From: CBFHOS01 sp965657645
Lineage (GTDB): Bacteria; Pseudomonadota; Alphaproteobacteria; Puniceispirillales; Puniceispirillaceae
Assembly (NCBI GenBank): GCA_965657645.1
Contig: CBFHOS010000011.1
Span: forward strand, 1 to 61,877
DNA length: 61,877 bases
Reading direction: 5' to 3'
Positions 26,169 to 35,296 of the stretch are shown in pieces. Every line of letters starts with the position of its first letter. Within the stretch, counting starts at the first letter, position 1. The position numbers and the translations under genes were made by a program. Below the pieces are notes generated by a model. That model saw only the letters and a program-made list of their open reading frames with translations, was not told where the DNA came from and made no database searches.

Positions 26169-28270
26169 GCGCTGATCATTGCCAGCCATTCGTCTTCGCT
26201 TAACACTGTGACGCCGAGGGTGGCGGCTTTGCGGGCCTTTGATCCGGCATCGGCACCGGCAACAAGGTAATCAGTCTTGCCCGATACTGACCCCGATACT
26301 TTTGCGCCCAAACTCTCGGCCTTGGCCTTTGCTTCGGCGCGGGACATGGTGGTTAATGTGCCGGTGAAAACCACTATCTTGGCGCTTACCGGACTATCTT
26401 GCTTTGGGCGTTCTGGCGGGGTGATCTCCAATTGCGCGGCAAGGTCTGTGACCATTGCGCGATTGTCTGGGGCGCTGAAGAAACCGGTGAGGTCGGCAAC
26501 CATCAAGGCGCCAATCTGATCGATCTCCACGAGTTCATTCGCGCTGGCCTCTAGATCGCCATCGGGATCCAGTGCCGCCAACATCGCCTCGATAGTGTCG
26601 TAATGCAGGGCTAGAATCCGCGCTGTTGCCTGGCCGACTTGGCGAATACCCAGCGCATAGATAAAGCGGGCAAAACCAATGCTCCGGCGGGCCTCAATGG
26701 AGCTGAACAAATTGCGGATTGAAATCTCGCCATAGCCATCCAGTGCTTCGATATCACTGCGCTTGTCTTGAAGGCGGAAAATATCGGCTGGCCGTTTTAC
26801 CCACCCTAGATCAACAAATTGTTCAATTTGGCGGGCACCAAGCCCCTCAATGTCAAACGCATCCCGCGAGACAAAATGCTTGAGCCATTCTCGCAATTGG
26901 GCATCACATTCAAGACCTGCACTGCACCGGCGCACGGCTTCGCCCTCGGGGCGGATGGCCGCTGCGCCGCATGACGGACATTCCTTGGGGAATAGATAGG
27001 CGGCGGTGCCTTCGGGGCGGGCATCGGTAATCACGCGGACCACTTGCGGGATCACATCACCGGCGCGCTGGATCACCACGCGGTCGCCAATGCGGATATC
27101 CTTGCGGCCAATTTCATCTTCATTATGCAAGGTGGCATTAGAGACCACAACGCCGCCAACTGTGATCGGTTCCAGGCGGGCAACAGGTGTAAGCGCGCCG
27201 GTGCGGCCAATTTGTATATCAATCGCGCGGATGATTGTTTCGGCCTGTTCCGCGGGGAATTTATGCGCCAAAGCCCATCGTGGTGCGCGCGCGACCTGGC
27301 CCAGTCTTTCTTGGTAATCATGCCGGTCGACTTTATAAACCACGCCGTCAATATCATAGGAAAGGCCAACCCGGTCACGGCCAATGCCAGCATAAATTGC
27401 CAGCAATTCATCGAGCGAGTGACAGCGTGCCGATTTATCATTCACACTAAATCCAAAGGCGCGCAGAGCATCGAGAAATTCCCAATGCGTTGCGGCAATA
27501 GGGGCGCTGGCATCACCCATCGAATAGGCAAAGAATTTAAGATTGCGAGAACCGGTGACGCTAGCATCCTTTTGCCGGAGTGAACCGGCGGCGGCATTGC
27601 GCGGGTTGGCAAATAGTTTGGCGCCGCTGGCTTCTTGGGCGGTGTTAAGGGCGACAAAATCGGCCCTGTCCATATACAATTCGCCGCGCACTTCGAGCAA
27701 AGCTGGCGGCGTTCCGTTTAGGGTTTTTGGAATGGCCGCCACCTGCGCAATATTGGCCGTTACATCCTCGCCCTCGGCGCCGTCACCTCTGGTTGCGGCC
27801 TGCATTAATGTGCCGTTTTCATAGCGTAATGATAGGGATAATCCGTCGATCTTTGGCTCTGCTGTTACCGCCATTTCATCATCAGCTGATAGCGATAGAA
27901 ACTTGCGCACGCGGGTGATGAAATCGGCAATATCCTCGTCGCTGAAACCGTTGCTTAGGGATAGCATTGGGCGGGCATGCACGACCTTACCAAAGCCGCT
28001 TTGGCCGCTGCCCTTAAAGGCCGATGCGCCAACCCGATCGCTAGGGCTATCACTGCGCTTAAGGTCTGGAAACTCTGCTTCAACGGCCTGATTGCGCAAA
28101 ACGAGTGCGTCATATTCCGCGTCACTGATCGCCGGATCATCCTCTAGATGATAACGCTGGTCGTGATAGGCGATGGCGCTCGCCAATGCCGCTAACTCAT
28201 CCTTGGCGTCGCTCTGGCTTAGCTTGTTTGGGGGCGTTACGGCGGGCCGGTAGGCGGCAATGTCACTCAT
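26165..28270 (-). CDS. ligA: NAD-dependent DNA ligase LigA
   Basis: Essential NAD+-dependent ligase for replication and repair. 701 residues. Ia domain with YHLEDDPAISDAEYD; adenylated lysine in EPKIDGLSL (Lys140); OB fold with IGRTGALTPVA; a four-cysteine zinc finger (CPSCGA, then two Cys in RRCSAGLECDAQ); helix-hairpin-helix repeats; and a C-terminal BRCT domain from about 620. Last gene of the long minus-strand block; it starts 2 bases after recN. The 3' end overlaps the convergent pepP stop, leaving no room for a separate terminator. Confidence 0.97.
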   Translation of the reverse strand: MSDIAAYRPAVTPPNKLSQSDAKDELAALASAIAYHDQRYHLEDDPAISDAEYDALVLRNQAVEAEFPDLKRSDSPSDRVGASAFKGSGQSGFGKVVHARPMLSLSNGFSDEDIADFITRVRKFLSLSADDEMAVTAEPKIDGLSLSLRYENGTLMQAATRGDGAEGEDVTANIAQVAAIPKTLNGTPPALLEVRGELYMDRADFVALNTAQEASGAKLFANPRNAAAGSLRQKDASVTGSRNLKFFAYSMGDASAPIAATHWEFLDALRAFGFSVNDKSARCHSLDELLAIYAGIGRDRVGLSYDIDGVVYKVDRHDYQERLGQVARAPRWALAHKFPAEQAETIIRAIDIQIGRTGALTPVARLEPITVGGVVVSNATLHNEDEIGRKDIRIGDRVVIQRAGDVIPQVVRVITDARPEGTAAYLFPKECPSCGAAAIRPEGEAVRRCSAGLECDAQLREWLKHFVSRDAFDIEGLGARQIEQFVDLGWVKRPADIFRLQDKRSDIEALDGYGEISIRNLFSSIEARRSIGFARFIYALGIRQVGQATARILALHYDTIEAMLAALDPDGDLEASANELVEIDQIGALMVADLTGFFSAPDNRAMVTDLAAQLEITPPERPKQDSPVSAKIVVFTGTLTTMSRAEAKAKAESLGAKVSGSVSGKTDYLVAGADAGSKARKAATLGVTVLSEDEWLAMISA

Positions 28271-28272
28271 GG

Positions 28273-29934
28273 TTATGCCCCCAGCAAAGCGGTGGCGGCG
28301 GCGCGGGCTTCATCGGTGATTTGCTCACCTGATAGCATCCGGGCAATTTCCTCAACGCGCGCACTATCATCCAACGGTTTTGTGCCGCTAACAACACCAC
28401 TATCGGTGGTCGATTTGGCAATCATCATATGCTGGTTACCCTTGGCGGCGACTTGCGGTGAATGCGTTACAACGAGGGTCTGGGTGCTATCACCAAGGCG
28501 GGCAAGACGCTCGCCAACGGCGGCGGCAACCGCGCCGCCCACGCCTGAATCAACCTCATCAAAAATCAATGTACGCGAGGTGCTGTCATCCTCAAGCGAG
28601 ACTTTAAGAGCCAAGAGGAAACGGGCCAATTCACCGCCCGATGCGATCCGGTCAATCGGTCCGGCCTTCATGCCTTTATTCGTACTGGCCTCAAAGCGCA
28701 CCTGATCTTTGCCAAGCGGCCCCCATTGCTCGCTCGGCAAGGTAGAGATACTAGTGGTAAAGGTCGCGCCTTCAAGTTTTAACGGCGGGAGTTCAGCCAT
28801 AACTGCGCGGTCAAGAACCGCCGCGGCCTTTGTCCTGTTGGCCGAGACCAGATCGGCGATTTGAATATAGTAATCGCGCCATTGTGCCTCATTATCGACC
28901 AGCGCGGCGAGCGCGCCGGCTGAATCCTCGATACCAGCCAGATTAGCCGCCAATCGTGTATGGATTTCTGGCAATTCATCTGGTGTGCAATCATGTTTTC
29001 GCGCCTGTTGCCGCAATTCATGCAACCGGTCATCAATTTCCTGCAACCGGTTCGGATCAGCCTCTAATCCATGTGTCGCCGCGTTTATCGCTGAGCCAGC
29101 CTCCGCCAGTTCGGCGTCTGCACGCTCTAATGCGGTGATGGCTGCATCGAGCGCATCACCAGCCATTGGGGCGGCGCGTTCCAATGCCGAACGGGCCCTT
29201 CCAATAATCGTCTGGGCACCTTCTTCGCTATAGATCGCATCATCGGCAATCGCTAGGCTTTCACCGATTTTGCCAACATTGGCCAGCATCACGCGCTTGT
29301 TTGATAATGTCTCTTCTTCCTGTGCCTCTGGGGCGAGGGCGTCTAGCTGTTCAACCGCATCGCGGAGCCATTCTTCTTCGGCACGGGCCTTGTCCAATTC
29401 CAGCTTGGCATGGGCAAGATTACGCTTTGCCTGACCCCAGCTATTCCAGCCAAGATCGAGCTTTTCCAACAAATCTGCATGGTTTGCGGCGCGGTCAATG
29501 AGGGTGATATGCGTCGCCACATCGAGCAAGCCGCGACCCTCAAACTGGCCCTGTATCTCGACCATCATATCGCCGACATCACGCAACAGGCCAACCGACA
29601 CCGGCACATCATTGATGCTAGCACTGGATTTACCATCGGCTTTTAGGCGGCGGCGCAGGATCAGATTATCATCAGGGGCGATGCCGGTTTCTTCAAGGCG
29701 TGCCCATACAGGATGGTCGGCAGGTATCTCAAAACTAGCGGTTACTTGGGCATCATTTGCGCCATGCCGGATAAGGTCAAAATTGGCGCGGCTACCAAGG
29801 GCTAGGCCCAGCGAGTCTAGCAGGATCGACTTGCCAGCGCCGGTCTCTCCGGTAAGCACGGTCAGCCCCCTATCGAATTGTAAAATCATCTGCTCGATGA
29901 GGACAATATTGGTAACGGCTAGACTGTGAAGCAT
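28273..29934 (-). CDS. recN: DNA repair protein RecN
   Basis: SMC-like ATPase that tethers broken DNA ends and promotes RecA-dependent repair. 553 residues. Walker A GETGAGKS at 29-36; central coiled coil (about 150-370), rich in Ala/Glu/Arg; C-terminal signature IASGGELARFLLALK and Walker B RTLIFDEVDSGVGG; then the D-loop region LVVTHSPQVA. Placed between bamD and ligA with 2-base gaps on both sides, so it is co-transcribed with the cell-envelope genes; recN next to bamD is a common alphaproteobacterial arrangement. No LexA-like box was identified upstream. Confidence 0.95.
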   Translation of the reverse strand: MLHSLAVTNIVLIEQMILQFDRGLTVLTGETGAGKSILLDSLGLALGSRANFDLIRHGANDAQVTASFEIPADHPVWARLEETGIAPDDNLILRRRLKADGKSSASINDVPVSVGLLRDVGDMMVEIQGQFEGRGLLDVATHITLIDRAANHADLLEKLDLGWNSWGQAKRNLAHAKLELDKARAEEEWLRDAVEQLDALAPEAQEEETLSNKRVMLANVGKIGESLAIADDAIYSEEGAQTIIGRARSALERAAPMAGDALDAAITALERADAELAEAGSAINAATHGLEADPNRLQEIDDRLHELRQQARKHDCTPDELPEIHTRLAANLAGIEDSAGALAALVDNEAQWRDYYIQIADLVSANRTKAAAVLDRAVMAELPPLKLEGATFTTSISTLPSEQWGPLGKDQVRFEASTNKGMKAGPIDRIASGGELARFLLALKVSLEDDSTSRTLIFDEVDSGVGGAVAAAVGERLARLGDSTQTLVVTHSPQVAAKGNQHMMIAKSTTDSGVVSGTKPLDDSARVEEIARMLSGEQITDEARAAATALLGA

Positions 29935-29936
29935 TG

Positions 29937-30752
29937 TTATCGGTTAAACAGTCCTGTGATTGAGTTGACGGTTTGTTCAAACAGGCCAATCGGTAGCTCG
30001 CGCTCCGGATCGGCGGCCATAGCCTGCAACCGCTCGGTCCAGATCGAGTCAGGGAAATTATAGACCGCCACTGAACCCACGCGCCCCGCTTCATTAACAA
30101 GGCCAAGCGCTAGATAGGCTTCGGTGATGCGGAATAGGGCTTCGGGGACCTGATTGGTCGTCTCATATTCGGTGATAACTGTCTCAAAGCGCCGAATAGC
30201 CGCGCTATATTGCTCGCGCTGGAGATAGAAACGGCCAACAGCCATTTCCTTACCAGCCAAATGCGAACGTGCCAGATCGATTTTCAACGCGGCGTCACGG
30301 CCATATGTGCCATCGGGGAAGCGGCGCTGTAATTCTTCAAATGCGGTGAGGGCAAGGCGGGTCATCTCGGCGTCACGCTCGACATCGACAATTTGTTCAT
30401 AATAACAAAGGGCGATCAGGTAATAGGCATATTCAACCCGTGGATCCGCTGGATTTAGCTCAATAAACCGGTCCAGCGCGGTTACTGCGCGTGCATAGTT
30501 GTTATCCTGATAGAAAGCCCAAGCCGCCATCAGCTGGGCGCGAACCGCTAGGCTGGAATAGGGGTGCTGACGCTCGACCTCTTCAAAGGACGGGGCGGCC
30601 TCTTCCACATTACCGGATAACGCTTGGTCAAGCGCCGTGTTGTAAAGCTCATCAACAGGTTTTTCAATCTGCTCAAGCGGGTCAGGCGATGCACAGCCAG
30701 CTATTAAAATAGCGGAGCTCAGCAGAATAGGCAGGGTCAATTTTTGGGCCAA
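29937..30752 (-). CDS. bamD: Outer-membrane assembly lipoprotein BamD
   Basis: Essential lipoprotein of the BAM complex that inserts beta-barrel proteins in the outer membrane. 271 residues. The signal ends in LIAGC, with the lipidated cysteine at residue 20. Five TPR-like repeats follow, visible in PVDELYNTALDQALSGN, HPYSSLAVRAQLMAAWAFYQDNNY, NPADPRVEYAYYLIALCYYEQI and GTYGRDAALKIDLARSHLAGKE read in pieces. The DPRVEYAYYL segment is typical of BamD. Lies 2 bases before recN; the 212 bases upstream separate it from lpxC. Confidence 0.94.
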   Translation of the reverse strand: MAQKLTLPILLSSAILIAGCASPDPLEQIEKPVDELYNTALDQALSGNVEEAAPSFEEVERQHPYSSLAVRAQLMAAWAFYQDNNYARAVTALDRFIELNPADPRVEYAYYLIALCYYEQIVDVERDAEMTRLALTAFEELQRRFPDGTYGRDAALKIDLARSHLAGKEMAVGRFYLQREQYSAAIRRFETVITEYETTNQVPEALFRITEAYLALGLVNEAGRVGSVAVYNFPDSIWTERLQAMAADPERELPIGLFEQTVNSITGLFNR

Positions 30753-30892
30753 GATATCGCTCCAGATTGTGCCGCCAACAAGCGGCGCCGTGATGAGCGG
30801 GTATAATAGCCACTTGTGATGCCCGTGAAAAGAAAGACTTGAAAAAGAAAGCCCCGAATTGCCCAGCCCACAGAACCAACGGCAAAAAGCAA

Positions 30893-30928
30893 GACGCCAA
30901 TATGGATGCTAATATGGACGCCAGTATG
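30893..30928. repeat. 12-bp triple repeat between lpxC and bamD
   Basis: GACGCCAATATG (30893-30904), GATGCTAATATG (30905-30916) and GACGCCAGTATG (30917-30928) form a degenerate 12-bp tandem array. The surrounding 212-bp interval (30753-30964) shows no gene and no strong terminator hairpin. Confidence 0.7.
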
Positions 30929-30964
30929 GATGTGGCGATTACGTTAGTTGGGCATGCGGGGTTG

Positions 30965-31903
30965 TTAAACCGCGGCTGCGGCGGCCAACTCTGGCATGGC
31001 GTAACCGTCTGAACGGCTATGCTCGGCACCGTCCTCGACAATCATATAGCTCATATTATCGCGCCACAGGGCCTGAACCAGCTGGGTGCTAAGCGCATGA
31101 CCGGGGCGTGAAGCGGTTAATTTACCGCGCAATTGCATGCCAAGAAGATACAGATCGCCGAGGCAATCCAGAACCTTATGGCGGACAAATTCATTATCCA
31201 TCCGCAAGCCGCCTTCGTTCAGAACCACACCATTATCAACGACGATGGCATTATTCATCGATCCGCCAAGGGCAAGACCGGCATTTTGCATGAGGGTCAC
31301 ATCGCGCTGGCAACAGAATGTACGGGCGCTAGCCAATTCACTCTCAAAACTGCCGTCACGGTGGACATAGTGATAATGCTGATGGCCGATCGCGGCATCT
31401 TCAAAATCAATATCAACTTCGATTTCTAACTGGTCAGCAGGCTCAATCCGCGCCCAAGCGCCGTTTTCAAGGCGAATTTCAACCGGCTTGGTTACAACTA
31501 GCTGGCGGCGGCGGGCGGAGAGTAACTCTAGGCCGCCAAGTTTAATGGCTTCGACGATTGGCTGGCTACTGCCATCCATAATCGGGGCCTCGCCGCTATC
31601 CATCTCAACAATGGCGTTATCAAGTCCCAGACCGGCGAAAGCCGCCATGAAATGCTCAACAGTCTCAAGGCCAACGCCATCAGCGTTTACAATGCGTGTG
31701 CATAACCGTGCCTGCTCTGCGTTTTCGGCATGGGCGGCGACTGTCTGTAGTTGTTCGTCAATATCAATGCGGCGGAATTTAATGCCAAAATCGGCTGGTG
31801 CAGGGCGGATCACCGCGCGCACAAAGCGACCTGAATGCAAGCCTACGTCCTCAAGGACAATGTCCTTGGACACGGTAGTCTGGAATGGCTGTTCAATATA
31901 CAT
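30965..31903 (-). CDS. lpxC: UDP-3-O-acyl-N-acetylglucosamine deacetylase LpxC
   Basis: Zinc hydrolase for the committed step of lipid A synthesis. 312 residues, normal length. Features: LEDVGLHSGR near the N-terminus; VEHFMAAFAGLGLDNA with zinc-ligand His84; the second zinc-ligand motif FVRHKVLDCLGDLYL (His and Asp); and a DGSFESELASARTFC segment. It implies a lipopolysaccharide-bearing outer membrane. Sits after ftsZ, the usual dcw-distal position. In E. coli LpxC is degraded by FtsH. A strong hairpin between ftsZ and lpxC (31937-31968) may tune its expression. Confidence 0.97.
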   Translation of the reverse strand: MYIEQPFQTTVSKDIVLEDVGLHSGRFVRAVIRPAPADFGIKFRRIDIDEQLQTVAAHAENAEQARLCTRIVNADGVGLETVEHFMAAFAGLGLDNAIVEMDSGEAPIMDGSSQPIVEAIKLGGLELLSARRRQLVVTKPVEIRLENGAWARIEPADQLEIEVDIDFEDAAIGHQHYHYVHRDGSFESELASARTFCCQRDVTLMQNAGLALGGSMNNAIVVDNGVVLNEGGLRMDNEFVRHKVLDCLGDLYLLGMQLRGKLTASRPGHALSTQLVQALWRDNMSYMIVEDGAEHSRSDGYAMPELAAAAAV

Positions 31904-31936
31904 TCAAGTGCCTATTTTTTTGTGGGCCAAAGAGTA

Positions 31937-31968
31937 GGCCCGAGTGAAAGCTAGCAATCACCCGGGCC
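31937..31968 (-). other. Strong hairpin between ftsZ and lpxC
   Basis: On the transcribed strand GGCCCGGGTGA pairs with TCACTCGGGCC, 11 bp with a single G-U pair, around a 10-base loop. It is followed by TACTCTTTGG rather than a run of T, so it is an imperfect terminator at best. It could partially terminate, or mark an RNA processing or stabilising site between ftsZ and lpxC. Confidence 0.6.
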
Positions 31969-32029
31969 ATAATCAAATCACATTGTGTTACCAATTGTAG
32001 CAATACAACATGGTGCGTTTGTTTTGGCG

Positions 32030-33907
32030 TTAATTAGCCTGTCTGCGCAGAAATGCTGGAATATCCAGATCATCATCAACAGCGTCCAAACTTGCCTGTG
32101 GGTTGCTGTCGCGTCCCTCTTGAACCATATCCGCACGCGGAAGATCCAAGATCGAATTCGACTTTTCAGCAGGCGTTTCCGTAATCGCCGGTGCCGCCTT
32201 TGGCTCTGTGTTTTCTTCACCCGGCTTGGTGCTCCACAAACCCTTTAGCCGCTTTATCAGGCGGGGCTGGGCGATGGGAGGCTCGATTGCCTCTGGAACA
32301 TTATCCTCATCGGGAATGGCCGCGGCAGGTGCCGGAATGAAGGATGGACGCGGTGCAACCAAATCGGACGCACGATCAGCCACCATCGGGGTTGAGATGG
32401 TTTTGCCATCATCCGCCCCTCCAGCCAGATCTTTTGTCTCCTCTGCACCCTTAGCCTCGGCGTCGGCCGCTATTTTGGCGTCAACCTTGGCCTCGATCTC
32501 GGCTTCAACTTCGTTCAGCGCCTCATTGATCGCCTCACTGACCATCTCCTTGGCAACCGCATCGGTGATGTCTAGCTGGAGTTCGCCGGTGTCGTCGGTG
32601 CCAGTATTCTCGGCTTGGGCATCATCCATATCGGCGTCACTGGTCTCAGCAGAGATTTCAAGCGGTGATGGCGTTTCAACATTTGTTTTGCGTGCAAAAC
32701 CAAAGATAGGCGCCATCTCGGTTGCCTTTTCGGTAGTGTCAGTCAGATTGTCACCCGACAGGTCATCACCAATTGCATCAGTAGTTGTGTCACCAGTCGC
32801 ATCACCAGTCGCATCACCAGTCGCATCCGGGGTGGTCATTGGCGGCATTGATGGCGCACGCGGTGGGATGATCGTTGAAGGCCGCTGGATTGGCGGAATT
32901 GGCGCGGTCATTGGCGATGGAATAGGGCGGGCGCCCGCTTGGGTGTGGATGCCGGTCGCAACCACAGATACCCGCATGATCCCATCAAGCTTTTCATCAA
33001 AGGCAGAACCAAAGATGATAACCGCGTCTGGATCAACTTCTTTGCGGATGCGGTTTGCGGCTTCATCAACCTCAAACAAAGTCATATCCATGCCGCCAGT
33101 GACATTGATCAGAACGGCGCTAGCGCCTTTCATGGTGGTGTCATCCAGCAACGGGTTATTGATCGCGGCTTCGGCGGCTTGGGTTGCACGGGTTTCGCCA
33201 GAGGCCTCACCAGTACCCATCATTGCCTTGCCCATCTCGGTCATCACCGCACGAATATCGGCGAAATCGAGATTGATCATTCCCGGCTTGATCATCAGAT
33301 CGGTCACACCGCACACGCCTTGGTGCAACACGGTGTCTGCCATATGAAACGCATCGGCAAATGTTGTGCGCTCATTCGCTAGCCGGAACAAATTCTGGTT
33401 CGGAATGATGATTAGCGTATCAACATAGGCCTGCAATTCTTCGATACCAGATTCCGCTTGGTTCATCCGGCGCTGGCCTTCGAATTCAAACGGCTTGGTA
33501 ATCACGCCCACGGTTAGGATACCGCGCTCACGGGCGGCGCGGGCAATCACTGGGGCGGCGCCTGTGCCGGTTCCCCCACCCATGCCGGCGGTGATGAACA
33601 CCATGTTGCAATCGGCCAGTTCGGCCATCACATCATCGATGCTTTCCTCGGCGGCGGCGCGGCCAATTTCTGGCTTTGACCCAGCTCCAAGACCTTGGGT
33701 AATCGCGCTGCCAAGTTGGATTTTACGACTTGCCATAGAATGGGCGAGCGCTTGGCCATCAGTATTGGCAACGAGGAAATCAACGCCATCAAGATCAGCG
33801 CTAATCATGTTGTTTACAGCGTTACAACCAGCGCCGCCAACACCGACGACGGTGATACGAGGACGCAGTTCCTGCATGGTCTGAGGTACGGTAAGATTGA
33901 TAGTCAT
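32030..33907 (-). CDS. ftsZ: Cell-division GTPase FtsZ with long C-terminal linker
   Basis: Tubulin-like GTPase that forms the Z ring. 625 residues, far longer than E. coli FtsZ (383). The GTPase core (about 1-325) has ITVVGVGGAGCNAVNNM, the tubulin signature GGGTGTG (110-116), and the catalytic T7 loop NLDFADIRAVM. The extra length is an acidic, Ala/Glu/Asp-rich linker (about 330-605). It contains TGDATGDATGD-type repeats, encoded by three exact 12-bp units at 32791-32826. The end is the conserved DDLDIPAFLRRQ peptide that binds FtsA. Long linkers are common in alphaproteobacteria. AAGGGAG precedes the ATG. Confidence 0.97.
   Translation of the reverse strand: MTINLTVPQTMQELRPRITVVGVGGAGCNAVNNMISADLDGVDFLVANTDGQALAHSMASRKIQLGSAITQGLGAGSKPEIGRAAAEESIDDVMAELADCNMVFITAGMGGGTGTGAAPVIARAARERGILTVGVITKPFEFEGQRRMNQAESGIEELQAYVDTLIIIPNQNLFRLANERTTFADAFHMADTVLHQGVCGVTDLMIKPGMINLDFADIRAVMTEMGKAMMGTGEASGETRATQAAEAAINNPLLDDTTMKGASAVLINVTGGMDMTLFEVDEAANRIRKEVDPDAVIIFGSAFDEKLDGIMRVSVVATGIHTQAGARPIPSPMTAPIPPIQRPSTIIPPRAPSMPPMTTPDATGDATGDATGDTTTDAIGDDLSGDNLTDTTEKATEMAPIFGFARKTNVETPSPLEISAETSDADMDDAQAENTGTDDTGELQLDITDAVAKEMVSEAINEALNEVEAEIEAKVDAKIAADAEAKGAEETKDLAGGADDGKTISTPMVADRASDLVAPRPSFIPAPAAAIPDEDNVPEAIEPPIAQPRLIKRLKGLWSTKPGEENTEPKAAPAITETPAEKSNSILDLPRADMVQEGRDSNPQASLDAVDDDLDIPAFLRRQAN
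32791..32826 (-). repeat. Exact 12-bp triple repeat inside ftsZ linker
   Basis: CACCAGTCGCAT is present three times in a row (32791-32802, 32803-32814, 32815-32826), with degenerate flanking copies. It encodes Thr-Gly-Asp-Ala tetrapeptides in the disordered FtsZ linker, so copy-number change would keep the frame. Confidence 0.9.
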
Positions 33908-34003
33908 GATAATCTCCCTTGTTTCTGGGTTGGTGAATATGAATGTCTGTGCACATGAAAATGAGTAAATGGACGAAGTGCTGGCATCAAATTTGTCTCC
34001 TCA

Positions 34004-35296
34004 TCAAAGATTGTCTCGAAGCCACGCACCAAAGCGTTCGATCGGCCCATGTGGCAGGGTGCGGGTCTGCCGTTCGGTTGGGTCGTCATCCTCAATGCGG
34101 CTGACATGGATCAGCGCGCCAATGGCCGCGGCATTGCCCGGGCCATAATCATCATCGCTAAGGCCGGTAATGCCGCTTGGCATACCTAGGCCGATTGATT
34201 TCTGTAATTCCTTGGCACAAAAATCGCGAATGCCGGTTAGCTGGCTACCGCCACCTGTCAGCACAAAGCGGCTACCGGCGGCATGCTTCATCTTTGCCGC
34301 ATCCATCCGGTTTTGTAGCAATTCAAGAATTTCATCGATGCGGGGGCGAATGATCGCACTCAATAGATTGCGCTCGATTGTCTGTCCGCCAGCCTCGATC
34401 ATATCACCAAGGCCCGGGATCGTGATGTTGTCAGAGCGCCCAAGCTTTACCGCCTGTTGCAGGGGTGAGGGCGCAGAGGCCATAACATCAATCGGCATGA
34501 TCGAACCATGAATGGCCTTAAGGCGCTCGGCCTCGCTGGTCGGGGTAGATAGGATACGCGCAATGTCGGTGGTCACATGATTGCCGCCAATGGCGATACT
34601 GTCGGCATAGATCATCTTGCCGTCCATAAAGATCGCCAGAGAGGTCGTGCCCCCGCCAAGGTCAATGATCGTACTGCCAAGGTCGCGCTCTTCATCGCTT
34701 AGACAGGCGAGGCCGGCGGCATAGCCAGAATGAATAAAGCGATCGACGCTAAGGTGATTGAGTGCCAATGCCTCGCGGAAATTCGCCAAGCTGGTCTGGG
34801 CGCCGGAGACGACGGTGTAATCAACCGACAATTTACGCCCGCGCATGCCCAGAGGGTCAACAATGCCGCGCACTTCATCAAGGCCATATTGCAAGGTCTG
34901 GAGTTGCATCAATTGATGGGTCTGTGATGAACGGTCACTATTCTTGTCTAATAGCCGGCGAATATCGCGGTTGGTTACGGTGGTGTCTGACATTGTCATG
35001 GATTGGGTGTGGATGGCTGAAACCGGCTTGCCGCCGCCAAGAACAACCGTCACCGATGCAACCGATACGCCAGCCTCATTTTCCGCCGCCTGCACAGATT
35101 TGCCGATAACCTCGCTGAGCAGGTCTAGATTGCTAACCTCGCCGCCGCGCATGCCAGCAGAACCGTGCGTTCCCTGACCAAGGACGCGAATGCCGCCGCC
35201 CCGATCAGCCTCGCCAATCATGCAACAGATTTTCGATGAGCCAATATCCAGAACGGCAAACGGACGCCGTGTGGCTCTGTTTCGACCAAGCTTCAT
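34004..35296 (-). CDS. ftsA: Cell-division protein FtsA
   Basis: Actin-like ATPase that anchors FtsZ to the membrane and recruits the later divisome. 430 residues. AVLDIGSSKICCMIGE opens domain IA; SHA domain around VASVTVVLGGGKPVSAI; the second phosphate loop IDLGGGTTSLAIF; and the adenosine motif VLTGGGSQLTGI. The C-terminal IERFGAWLRDNL is amphipathic, as expected for membrane targeting. The start overlaps the ftsQ stop by 4 bases. A 96-base gap separates it from ftsZ, which leaves room for regulatory sites. Confidence 0.96.
   Translation of the reverse strand: MKLGRNRATRRPFAVLDIGSSKICCMIGEADRGGGIRVLGQGTHGSAGMRGGEVSNLDLLSEVIGKSVQAAENEAGVSVASVTVVLGGGKPVSAIHTQSMTMSDTTVTNRDIRRLLDKNSDRSSQTHQLMQLQTLQYGLDEVRGIVDPLGMRGRKLSVDYTVVSGAQTSLANFREALALNHLSVDRFIHSGYAAGLACLSDEERDLGSTIIDLGGGTTSLAIFMDGKMIYADSIAIGGNHVTTDIARILSTPTSEAERLKAIHGSIMPIDVMASAPSPLQQAVKLGRSDNITIPGLGDMIEAGGQTIERNLLSAIIRPRIDEILELLQNRMDAAKMKHAAGSRFVLTGGGSQLTGIRDFCAKELQKSIGLGMPSGITGLSDDDYGPGNAAAIGALIHVSRIEDDDPTERQTRTLPHGPIERFGAWLRDNL

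Noticed and set aside
30682..31041. 119-residue minus-strand frame between lpxC and bamD
   Set aside because: Overlaps both genes and merely translates the 12-bp repeat into SILA units.
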